Assembly (NCBI GenBank): GCA_028282395.1 | Contig: JANQHY010000053.1 | Span: 1-8,813 of the forward strand | Length of the DNA stretch: 8,813 nucleotides | Source: Gammaproteobacteria bacterium | Lineage (GTDB): Bacteria > Pseudomonadota > Gammaproteobacteria > UBA12402 | Direction of reading: 5' to 3' | Shown here: piece by piece, positions 1-6,386 of the stretch | Numbering within the stretch: position 1 is the stretch's first letter | Layout of the letters: every line of letters starts with the position of its first letter | Notes under the pieces: generated by a model | What the model saw: the letters and a program-made list of their open reading frames with translations, nothing else | What the model was told of the DNA's origin: nothing | Databases searched by the model: none | Made by a program: the position numbers and the translations under genes

Positions 1-1064
1 TCATGACCATTGGCGCACTGCTGGTACTGGAAGTCAATCTATGGCTACGGGACAATAATAATCTAGTATCGATGAGTAAAACCACTCTAGGAAAAATCGG
101 CCAGTTAGTCGCCTGGGCTAGTTACTGCCTTCTCCTCTATTCGGTGTTATGCGCTTACACTGCTGGCGGCAGTGATCTATTAATTAGCCTGTTCAGTGCT
201 ATGAAGCTCAACCTGCCCCACCCGCTATGTCACATTATCTACATTCTACTACTCGGCAGTATTGCTTGGTGCGGCACCCATTGGATTGATTATGCCAATC
301 GCGGCCTCATGATGATAAAGTTCGCCTCATTACTACTACTCATTATGTTGATTGCACCACATACCCACTTCCATCAACTCCCGCAAAACAATATTCATCA
401 TGCAACAGGAACATTGATGGTAATCGCACTCTCGTTTACCTATTCGATTATTATTCCATCCATGCGCGTGTACCTTAACAGTAATATTAAGCAGCTGCGG
501 CTGGCAATTCTTATTGGCAGTCTAATTCCACTGATCTGCTACATCGCCTGGAACTATGTTGTACAAAGCACACTACCCACCTATGGTGCAAATGGCCTGG
601 CAGCAATCGCCAACCATGGTGCCGTCGTTGGCCCGCTTACCCAACTCTTGAGCAATATTGCCAATAACGGTTGGCTCAGCAGTATTGCCCACCTATTTAC
701 TTCGATCTGTATGTTAACGGCTTTCCTAGCAGTCACACTAGCACTCTCTGATTTCCTCGCCGATGGTTTCCGTTTGAAAAAAGTCGGCAAACAGAAGTGG
801 CTGATCTATACCATCACTTTTCTACCTGTGATACTCATTCTGACCTTCACTCCAAACATTTTTATTACCGCTCTGCGCATCGGCGGCATTTTCTGCGTCA
901 TATTAGTGATGATACTCCCAGCATTAATGGTATGGAGTGGTCGCTACCGAAAGAAAATCGCTGCTCAAGGCTTTCGCGTTTGGGGAGGCAAACTACTTCT
1001 TGCTGTTGAATTGGTTGCCGGTCTACTGCTAATTATTGCTGACCTGATTCACCGGCTTCATTAG
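1..1064 (+). CDS. HAAAP-family aromatic amino-acid permease (TyrP/Mtr-like), 5'-truncated by window edge
   Basis: This is an inner-membrane proton-coupled permease of the hydroxy/aromatic amino acid family, the group of TyrP and Mtr. The reading frame is open to the left edge; codons start at position 3 and the first two bases belong to a cut codon. The first visible Met, followed by an LLVLEVNLW stretch, lines up with about residue 45 of TyrP (LLLLEVYQ), so TM1 with its glycine-rich substrate motif lies outside the window and this Met is not the real start. The visible 353 residues form about ten hydrophobic segments. Family-like stretches are LRLAILIGSLIPLICYIAW, LALSDFLADGF and TFLPVILILTF, and the protein ends shortly after the last helix as in TyrP. 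The specific substrate (Tyr, Trp or Phe) cannot be told. The gene converges on the minus-strand operon and is closed by the hairpin at 1068-1099. Confidence 0.85.
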   Translation, partial: MTIGALLVLEVNLWLRDNNNLVSMSKTTLGKIGQLVAWASYCLLLYSVLCAYTAGGSDLLISLFSAMKLNLPHPLCHIIYILLLGSIAWCGTHWIDYANRGLMMIKFASLLLLIMLIAPHTHFHQLPQNNIHHATGTLMVIALSFTYSIIIPSMRVYLNSNIKQLRLAILIGSLIPLICYIAWNYVVQSTLPTYGANGLAAIANHGAVVGPLTQLLSNIANNGWLSSIAHLFTSICMLTAFLAVTLALSDFLADGFRLKKVGKQKWLIYTITFLPVILILTFTPNIFITALRIGGIFCVILVMILPALMVWSGRYRKKIAAQGFRVWGGKLLLAVELVAGLLLIIADLIHRLH

Positions 1065-1067
1065 ATT

Positions 1068-1099
1068 AGCTGCCTTTACCACTAAGGCAGCTCTTTTTG
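1068..1099 (+). terminator. Intrinsic terminator of the aromatic permease gene
   Basis: A perfect 9-bp stem (AGCTGCCTT at 1068-1076, AAGGCAGCT at 1084-1092) with a 7-nt loop is followed directly by CTTTTTG. It begins 4 nt after the permease stop, the classic rho-independent layout on the plus strand. Read in the minus direction it is followed by AATCTAA, not a T-run, so it should act mainly on the plus-strand transcript. The stop codon of the convergent minus-strand gene (1082-1084) falls partly in the loop, and its last codons lie in the right arm. Confidence 0.88.
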
Positions 1100-2683
1100 C
1101 AAATGCTCAAGATCAGATTTTACCTCTTCGTTATCCGGTTGCAATGCTTCAGCTGCTTGCAGTGCTGCCAATGCCAACGAATACTGCGCCGCTGCTTGAT
1201 AGCAACGACCAAGATAAAGCTGGCTGCGAAAAAGTTGCCTACTATCCTCGCGCCCCATTGCCAGTTGCAGCGACTGTTGATAAAAAGCGTTCGCTTTATC
1301 ATACTGGCGACCAATATGATAAATCCTGGCGATAATGAAATAGTAATCTGTCATCGCCGGCAGAGGATAAATATTACTGGCCACCTGCTCCATTCCGGCA
1401 ACAAAGGCTGAAACAGTGATCTCTCCTGCCTTTGGTAAAGCAATTTCAAGCAATTTCATATAGGATGATAAAACATACGGATCCCAACCACACAAAGATA
1501 ATTCAGTTAAACAGCTATGAAAATCAAAATCACACTGACGAATAAAATGGTGAATAGAAAAATAATCCATCGGACTTAATTGATGCAACTGATCATCAAT
1601 CGCCAACAGTGTATCTGCCAACTGATCGGGCGCATCAGTAAGAATAAAGACTGCCGTTTGAGCAGTGACCGCATCAAACTCTCCTCTGGTTTGCTGTTGG
1701 AAAATCCGTCCATCCTGTTGACGAAAATACTCCCCGAGAGCGTGGAAATTAGCCGTAAATGAGAAGCAATTTTCTTGAAAAATTAGATTGGAATCCAGTG
1801 TAGTAGAAAAATCTGCCATGTTAGTATACGCGCTATCTGTTGCCAACAGCATCAATTGATTATTACTTAACTGACGCAGATAATCGAGACCACAAAACAT
1901 TCCGACTGGAAGGGAAAAACTGCTATTATCGACAGCATCAACATAGGTATTCAGCACTTGATTCCAGTGCGGTTGATGATAATGATGACCCTCTTTTTTC
2001 AATGGTCGATAACAAAAATCATGTCGTATTTTGTTTAACTGCTTTGGCCAACTATTGTTATCTAAATTCCCTTCTTCACAGCGTAAACTAATTAACGCCT
2101 CATGAAAACATCCATCAATAATGCGGAAACCATCCTGCATTGTTGAATCAATAACATAATTAGCAATGACAGTCAGTGGATTCATTACTTCCTTCTCTTT
2201 AAGCAGATTGCCGCGCTGACGCAACTTAATCCCCTGCGGCTGTTCAAGATCATACAGCGCACAATCGAGAATCCCAGCCTCAAACAGCGGCTGTAAAACT
2301 TCCTGTTGCTGCCAAAATACGATACTCTCTTCAACAAAATCACTCATGATATAACAAATATCGACATCAAGCTGCAGTTGCTCTTTTAACTTCAATAACT
2401 GTTTCGCACAATAGAAACTAAACTGCCCACAACCTGCACCTAACTCAATAATATAAAAAGGCTGAGCATGATCGCCAGCGCTACGCAAACAATCTCTAAT
2501 ATAACTGATAATAAGCCGAGCGTAACAGTAGGCGACATACGGGTTATTAGCAATAAAAAATGTCGCCTCACCAGAGCGAGCATTGATTCCGCTCTGTTGA
2601 TAGTAAGCCGTTCGATATTCCCACAGCTTTGATTGTGACAAGGGCAATTCTTTCTCTATTGTTATCAAATTATCATGCGTCAT
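1082..2683 (-). CDS. Putative SAM-dependent methyltransferase (MidA/NDUFAF7-like) with C-terminal TPRs, copy B
   Basis: The protein has 533 residues from the ATG at 2683. An in-frame GTG at 2689 is also open, but it overlaps the GGGAAAG ribosome site (2689-2695), which lies 5 nt before the ATG. The ATG also gives the same N-terminal length as the neighbouring paralog. A SAM-binding motif I (IELGAGCGQ, about residues 79-87) is followed by YIMSDF, then IANYVIDS (about 173-180) and FSFTANFHALGEYF (about 307-320). These resemble, in order, the GxGxG loop, the 'ANE-xxDA' segment and the 'DxTaHVdF' segment of MidA-type methyltransferases. Two TPR units (about 445-525) close the protein, ending in LxPDNEEVKSDLEHLQ. 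The protein is cytoplasmic, with no signal peptide or membrane helix. It is the last gene of the argR operon, 18 bp after its paralog. Substrate and activity are unknown, and the methyltransferase assignment is inferred from motifs. Confidence 0.72.
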   Translation of the reverse strand: MTHDNLITIEKELPLSQSKLWEYRTAYYQQSGINARSGEATFFIANNPYVAYCYARLIISYIRDCLRSAGDHAQPFYIIELGAGCGQFSFYCAKQLLKLKEQLQLDVDICYIMSDFVEESIVFWQQQEVLQPLFEAGILDCALYDLEQPQGIKLRQRGNLLKEKEVMNPLTVIANYVIDSTMQDGFRIIDGCFHEALISLRCEEGNLDNNSWPKQLNKIRHDFCYRPLKKEGHHYHQPHWNQVLNTYVDAVDNSSFSLPVGMFCGLDYLRQLSNNQLMLLATDSAYTNMADFSTTLDSNLIFQENCFSFTANFHALGEYFRQQDGRIFQQQTRGEFDAVTAQTAVFILTDAPDQLADTLLAIDDQLHQLSPMDYFSIHHFIRQCDFDFHSCLTELSLCGWDPYVLSSYMKLLEIALPKAGEITVSAFVAGMEQVASNIYPLPAMTDYYFIIARIYHIGRQYDKANAFYQQSLQLAMGREDSRQLFRSQLYLGRCYQAAAQYSLALAALQAAEALQPDNEEVKSDLEHLQKELP

Positions 2684-2701
2684 AGCCACTTTCCCATAAT
2701 C

Positions 2702-4312
2702 CTATAAATTGATTTGTTCCTTTTTTTGTAATTGAGCGAGATACGATTTCACCTCTTTATTATCCGGCCGCAATTTCTCTGCTGCCTGCAATGTGGTTAA
2801 CGCCAGTGAATATTGTGACGTAGCGTCATAACAGCAGCCCAGGTAAAACTGCGCACGAAAAAATTCTTCGTCAACACTCTGGTCTGTATCAAGCTTTAAC
2901 GATTGCTCATAGAATGTTATGGCTTTATCATACTGGCGACCAATATGATAAATCCTGGCAATAATAAAATAGTGATCTATCATCACCGGCAGTCGATAAA
3001 TATTGCTAGCTGCTCGCTCCATGCCCGTTACAAATGCTGCAATAATATGCTCTTCCGCCTCTGGCAAATCAACTTCAATCTCTTTCATATAAGCTGTCAA
3101 AACATAGGGATCCCAATCACATAAATACATCTGAACTAATAAACCATGAATTGTAAACCCTTTCTTATCTAGGAGCGTATGAAGTTTATAATAGTTTGCC
3201 GCACTCAAGCGATGTAAGCTCTCATCAACCGCCACCTTTATATCAAACAGTTGATCACGACTACTGCCAAGAATAAAAATCGAGGTTTCAACACTACTAT
3301 AAAAACTCTGATCCGGCGGTTGGTGAAAAATGACACCGCCCTGCTGACAAAAGTACTCACCGATGGCGTGGAAATTAACCGTAAATGAGAAACAATTTCC
3401 GTGAAAAGCAGGTGCTGGATCAGGGTATCCAGAGAAATCAGATGCATTCGTACGTGCTTTGTCTGTCGCCAATAACATTAATCGATCATTACTTAGCTGG
3501 CACAGATGGTCAAGACAATGAAACATTCCTGCTGGGAGAGTGAAACTGCTGTTATCAATAACACCAACATAGCTATTCAGCACCCGGTTCCAGTATTGTT
3601 GCTTATAATGACGATTTTTTCGTCGCAGCGGTCGATAACAGAAATCATACGTCAATTTATCTAATCGCTTTGGCCAACCATTTTCATCTAAATTCTCTTC
3701 CTCACTACGCAAGCGAATCAACGCTTCATGAAAACGGCCATTAATCACGCGAAAAGCATCCTGTCGTGTTGAATCAACCACATAGTTGGCAATAACGGTT
3801 AATGGGTTGGCGACGCCTTTCTCCTTAAGCAATGTGCCACGCTGGCGTAATTTAATTGCCCATGGCTCCTCAACATTATAACGTGCACAATCAAGTATGC
3901 CGGCCTTAAATAATGGCTGCAGAACTTTCTGATGCTGCCAGAATGCGATGTTCTCCTCAGCAAAATCGCTCATGACATAACAAATATCGACATCAAGCTG
4001 CAGCTGCTCTTTTAATTTCAATAGCTCTCGCACACAATGGAAACTAAACTGCCCACAACCCGCGCCTAATTCAAGAATATAAAATGGTTGGCTATTAATA
4101 CCATTAGCGCTACGCAAACAATCTCTAATATAACTGATAATGAGTCGAGCATAGCGGTTAGCTATATAAGGATTACTGGTAATAAAAAACGGCAGATCGC
4201 CTGTCCAGGCACGCACGCCCATCTGCTGAAAATAAGCCGCCTGACATTTCCATAACAACGACTTCGATAATGGCTGTTTCTCTTCTATAGTAACCAGATG
4301 ACTACTGCTCAT
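2702..4312 (-). CDS. Putative SAM-dependent methyltransferase (MidA/NDUFAF7-like) with C-terminal TPRs, copy A
   Basis: The protein has 536 residues. SAM motif I, LELGAGCGQFSF, lies at about 80-91, YVMSDFAEE at 112-120, NPLTVIANYVVDS at 169-181, and FSFTVNFHAIGEYF at 308-321. TPR-like helices lie at about 447-480 (FIIARIYHIGRQYDKAITFY) and 486-519 (AQFYLGCCYDATSQYSLAL). The order of motifs suggests the MidA/NDUFAF7 methyltransferase fold; the eukaryotic member NDUFAF7 methylates an arginine of a complex I subunit. The region between (about 330-430) is unfamiliar. It is a tandem paralog of the next gene, by eye about two-thirds identical in the N-terminal 230 residues and most divergent at about 335-395. 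Its ribosome site AAGGTG (4315-4320) overlaps the argR stop codon and the start lies 6 bp after argR, so translation is probably coupled to argR. No catalytic activity can be proven from sequence, and the protein could be a methyltransferase-fold binding protein. Confidence 0.74.
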   Translation of the reverse strand: MSSSHLVTIEEKQPLSKSLLWKCQAAYFQQMGVRAWTGDLPFFITSNPYIANRYARLIISYIRDCLRSANGINSQPFYILELGAGCGQFSFHCVRELLKLKEQLQLDVDICYVMSDFAEENIAFWQHQKVLQPLFKAGILDCARYNVEEPWAIKLRQRGTLLKEKGVANPLTVIANYVVDSTRQDAFRVINGRFHEALIRLRSEEENLDENGWPKRLDKLTYDFCYRPLRRKNRHYKQQYWNRVLNSYVGVIDNSSFTLPAGMFHCLDHLCQLSNDRLMLLATDKARTNASDFSGYPDPAPAFHGNCFSFTVNFHAIGEYFCQQGGVIFHQPPDQSFYSSVETSIFILGSSRDQLFDIKVAVDESLHRLSAANYYKLHTLLDKKGFTIHGLLVQMYLCDWDPYVLTAYMKEIEVDLPEAEEHIIAAFVTGMERAASNIYRLPVMIDHYFIIARIYHIGRQYDKAITFYEQSLKLDTDQSVDEEFFRAQFYLGCCYDATSQYSLALTTLQAAEKLRPDNKEVKSYLAQLQKKEQINL

Positions 4313-4318
4313 AACACC

Positions 4319-4777
4319 TTACTCTTTAACTTTATTAAGCAGCTCCTCCACCGCTGACAAAGTCTGTTGCAGCTGATTAACCGATTTTGGCACAATAAAT
4401 ACCGTATCATCACCGGCAATCGTTCCTAGAATACCGATCTCATCCTCATGGTAATCGAGCATACTGGCAATCAATTGGGCAGCACCGGGGCCTGTACGCA
4501 ACACAATGACCTGTTCGTTAGCACTCACTCGCGTCACGAGCTGACTCAACGGACTATTGCCACTTGGCGGTACCGCCTCTCTAGGTAGACGATAGACCAA
4601 ACGACCATGAACATCTTTCACCTTCACTGCACCTAGCTGGCGCAATAAGCGTGATATCTTAGCTTGGCTAACACTATATCCCTGTTGCTGTAACTGCTCC
4701 ACTAACCCTACCTGATTGGCTGCCACTCCATCAGCTAACAACCGTCGCAATACTTCGACTACTGCTGTGTCTCTCAT
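4319..4777 (-). CDS. argR: Arginine repressor ArgR
   Basis: This is a hexameric transcription regulator that uses L-arginine as corepressor and binds ARG boxes. It has 152 residues from the ATG at 4777. A GTG directly upstream (4780) is in frame, but the ribosome site AAAGGTG lies 6 nt before the ATG and only 3 nt before the GTG. The N-terminal winged helix-turn-helix carries the recognition segment SQAKISRLLRQLGAVKVKD (about 38-56), matching the SQSKVSRML helix of E. coli ArgR. The C-terminal oligomerisation and arginine-binding domain has GPGAAQLIA (96-104) and GTIAGDDTVF (118-127); the paired Asp residues of that motif (123-124) are the arginine ligands in E. coli. Length matches the family. 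It is the first gene of an operon with the two methyltransferase-like genes and probably represses itself through the ARG boxes at 4790-4854. Confidence 0.96.
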   Translation of the reverse strand: MRDTAVVEVLRRLLADGVAANQVGLVEQLQQQGYSVSQAKISRLLRQLGAVKVKDVHGRLVYRLPREAVPPSGNSPLSQLVTRVSANEQVIVLRTGPGAAQLIASMLDYHEDEIGILGTIAGDDTVFIVPKSVNQLQQTLSAVEELLNKVKE

Positions 4778-4789
4778 CACTTACACCTT

Positions 4790-4803
4790 TGAATAGTTAT
4801 TCC
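4790..4803. promoter_or_regulatory. ARG box 1
   Basis: TGAATAGTTATTCC matches the ArgR operator core TGAAT-N4-ATTCA at 9 of 10 positions. It lies in the presumed argR leader, just upstream of the argR ribosome site. Box 2 starts exactly 21 bp further, the same spacing as the paired ARG boxes (18-bp boxes, 3-bp gap) of E. coli operators. Confidence 0.8.
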
Positions 4804-4810
4804 TCAATCA

Positions 4811-4824
4811 TGAGAACTTATTAA
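4811..4824. promoter_or_regulatory. ARG box 2 (weaker)
   Basis: TGAGAACTTATTAA matches the TGAAT-N4-ATTCA core at 7 of 10 positions. Its register, 21 bp from box 1, supports it as the partner half of one hexamer-binding site. It overlaps the proposed argR -10 element (4820-4825), so bound ArgR would block the argR promoter. Confidence 0.62.
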
Positions 4825-4848
4825 ATTTTATTACTATTATTGACTCAA
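4820..4848 (-). promoter_or_regulatory. Predicted sigma70 promoter of the argR operon
   Basis: On the minus strand TTGAGT (4848-4843), a 17-bp spacer and TTTAAT (4825-4820) form a fair sigma70 promoter. Transcription would start near 4813 and give a short leader before the argR start at 4777. The surrounding DNA is AT-rich, so other -10 choices are possible. ARG boxes 2 and 3 overlap its two hexamers. Confidence 0.5.
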
Positions 4849-4868
4849 TATTCAATTCTCACTATAGT
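4840..4868 (+). promoter_or_regulatory. Predicted sigma70 promoter of the AdiC-type antiporter
   Basis: TTGACT (4840-4845), a 17-bp spacer and TATAGT (4863-4868) are each one base from the sigma70 consensus at optimal spacing. The start of transcription should fall near 4875, leaving a leader of about 30 nt with AGGAG at 4894-4898. ARG box 3 covers the -35 and part of the spacer. Confidence 0.75.
4841..4854. promoter_or_regulatory. ARG box 3 over the antiporter -35
   Basis: TGACTCAATATTCA matches the ARG core at 9 of 10 positions. It overlaps the -35 element (4840-4845) of the plus-strand antiporter promoter and the proposed -35 of argR (4843-4848). It starts 30 bp from box 2, about three helical turns. 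ArgR bound here would be expected to repress the antiporter and probably argR as well. Confidence 0.75.
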
Positions 4869-4904
4869 GCTCATTCTAGCAGAGAATGACTACAGGAGAA
4901 ACTC

Positions 4905-6230
4905 GTGGCCGATCATCCCAAAAAGGCTCTCGGTATTTGGCGCTTGACCGCGCTAATTATTGGCAATATGGTTGGTTCCGGCGTCTTTTTGCTACCCTCG
5001 GCACTTGCTCATTTTGGTATCATCTCTATTTTTGCCTGGATTATCACCGGCTTTGGCGCCATGGCAGTGGCACTGGTATTTGCCAGTCTAGCCGCACGCC
5101 TGCCTAAGATTGGTGGCCCTTATGCCTACTGTCGCGATGCCTTTGGGGATTTTATCGGTTTTCAGGTCGCCTGGAACTACTGGATCTATGTCTGGGTAGG
5201 CGATGCCGCCATAGCGATCTCTTTTGTCGGTTACCTTGGCTTTTTCTTTCCACCCCTATCACACCAACCGTTACTGTCATTTCTCACTGCAACAGCTGTG
5301 GTATGGGTATTAACCCTCATTAATATCCGCGGAGTCAAAGAGGCCGGCATTGTTCAACTTACCTCTGTTATACTAAAAATGGTTCCATTAATTATTATTG
5401 CGACACTTGGCCTACTCTTTCTTCACCCCAACTACTTTACTCTGCCGCCACCGCACGATCATCTCCGTCACCCACTTTTATTGGCATTAATTAGCTCTGT
5501 CACCCTAACCTTATGGGCGCTCACTGGCGTTGAATCGGCTACGGTTCCTGCAGAAGATATTGTTGAACCGCAAAAAAATATTCCCCGCGCGACATTAATT
5601 GGCACCGTGATTTCAGTACTACTCTATTTATTCGGCACGATTGCGGTCATGGGCGTTATCCCTGCAGCAAAACTGGCACACTCTAGTGCGCCGTTTGCCG
5701 CTGCAGCCAAAGCGATGGTGGGCTTGCCTGGTGCAGTCATTATCGCTATAGCTGCGGTGATCTCCAGCTTTGGCGCACTCAATGGCTGGACACTCCTTCA
5801 AGGACAGATCCCATTGGCAGCCGCCAAAGATAAACTCTTTCCAAGCTGTTTTGCCAAAGTCTCTAAACGCGGCACCCCAGTTTATGGTCTCGTCATTTCC
5901 AGTGTACTGATTACCTTGCTGCTAGCCGCTAACTATCATGCTGGTCTAGTCTCGGCATTTACCTTCGCCATATTATTGGCAACGATGGCAATCCTGTTGG
6001 TTTACTTTCTCACTGCCATGGCAAAATTGATGCTATTAATTAAAGCACCGGAAAAATTTCCAGCACGCGTCTGGTTTAAACAGATCACTATCTGCACCAT
6101 CGCTTCAGTTTATGCCTTGTTGGCAATTATTGGTGCCGGCGAGAAAATTGTTTTCTATGGAATGCTATTGTTCCTTGTTGGCGTCCCTATCTATGTCTTA
6201 ACCCATTGGCATCAGAATAGGGCAACTTGA
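4905..6230 (+). CDS. APC-family amino-acid antiporter, AdiC-like (arginine/agmatine type)
   Basis: This is a 441-residue inner-membrane transporter with about 12 helices, close to the 445 residues of AdiC. The GTG start is set by AGGAG (4894-4898) 6 nt upstream. The TM1 motif GNMVGSGVFLLP (20-31) contains the GSG loop that binds the substrate carboxylate in AdiC. The AdiC gating and substrate residues have clear counterparts: Trp204 in LWALTGVESA for W202, Glu210 for E208, Trp295 in NGWTLLQGQ for W293, and Tyr92 for Y93. The residue at the AdiC N101 position appears to be Asp100 (WVGD against WIGN), which may change selectivity. The gene is divergent from argR and carries an ARG box over its promoter, so a cationic substrate such as arginine, ornithine or agmatine is likely and expression should fall when arginine is plentiful. 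No arginine decarboxylase gene is visible, so the exchange partner is unknown. Confidence 0.85.
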   Translation: MADHPKKALGIWRLTALIIGNMVGSGVFLLPSALAHFGIISIFAWIITGFGAMAVALVFASLAARLPKIGGPYAYCRDAFGDFIGFQVAWNYWIYVWVGDAAIAISFVGYLGFFFPPLSHQPLLSFLTATAVVWVLTLINIRGVKEAGIVQLTSVILKMVPLIIIATLGLLFLHPNYFTLPPPHDHLRHPLLLALISSVTLTLWALTGVESATVPAEDIVEPQKNIPRATLIGTVISVLLYLFGTIAVMGVIPAAKLAHSSAPFAAAAKAMVGLPGAVIIAIAAVISSFGALNGWTLLQGQIPLAAAKDKLFPSCFAKVSKRGTPVYGLVISSVLITLLLAANYHAGLVSAFTFAILLATMAILLVYFLTAMAKLMLLIKAPEKFPARVWFKQITICTIASVYALLAIIGAGEKIVFYGMLLFLVGVPIYVLTHWHQNRAT

Positions 6231-6256
6231 GAGAGAATTTCACGTTTCAAGTAGTC

Positions 6257-6291
6257 CATACTTCGGATTTTATATGAATATCCGAAGTATG
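6257..6291. repeat. Perfect 12-bp inverted repeat (hairpin) in convergent spacer
   Basis: CATACTTCGGAT (6257-6268) and ATCCGAAGTATG (6280-6291) are perfect inverted copies around an 11-nt AT-rich centre. The repeat sits 27 bp after the antiporter stop, between two converging genes. Neither strand has a proper T-run after the stem (the plus side continues TTAATAAAAAAGG), so it is not a textbook terminator. It could still stabilise the 3' end of the mRNA or be a copy of a small dispersed repeat. Confidence 0.7.
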
Positions 6292-6308
6292 TTAATAAAA
6301 AAGGTAGG

Positions 6309-6320
6309 ATATCCGAAGTA
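6309..6320. repeat. Third copy of the ATATCCGAAGTA unit
   Basis: ATATCCGAAGTA at 6309-6320 repeats 6278-6289 exactly, 31 bp downstream, and is the complement of TACTTCGGAT at 6259-6268. The spacer therefore carries the unit three times, one inverted and two direct. Either direct copy could pair with the inverted one. Confidence 0.7.
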
Positions 6321-6334
6321 AGGTCTTTCGCTAA

Positions 6335-6348
6335 CAGATGAAAATCTG
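6335..6348. other. Small GAAA-tetraloop hairpin
   Basis: CAGAT-GAAA-ATCTG forms a 5-bp stem capped by a GNRA tetraloop on the plus strand and is followed by GCCCC. It lies downstream of the minus-strand gene for the unknown acidic-tailed protein, in the convergent spacer. It has no T-run, so a role in termination is unproven. The rest of 6231-6386 shows nothing recognisable. Confidence 0.3.
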
Positions 6349-6386
6349 GCCCCACTTACGAGTAAAATTTGGTAATATTTAGACTC

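Noticed and set aside
1097..2091. Several 60-104-codon plus-strand frames inside the methyltransferase-like gene.
   Set aside because: They lie fully inside a well-supported gene with a paralog, have no recognisable motifs and are not preserved between the two copies.
2684..2689. GTG at 2689 as start of methyltransferase-like copy B.
   Set aside because: It overlaps the GGGAAAG ribosome site; the ATG at 2683 has correct spacing and matches the paralog's N-terminus.
6257..6291. Calling the 12-bp hairpin an intrinsic terminator for the antiporter gene.
   Set aside because: The stem is perfect, but no T-run follows on either strand; it was kept only as a repeat.
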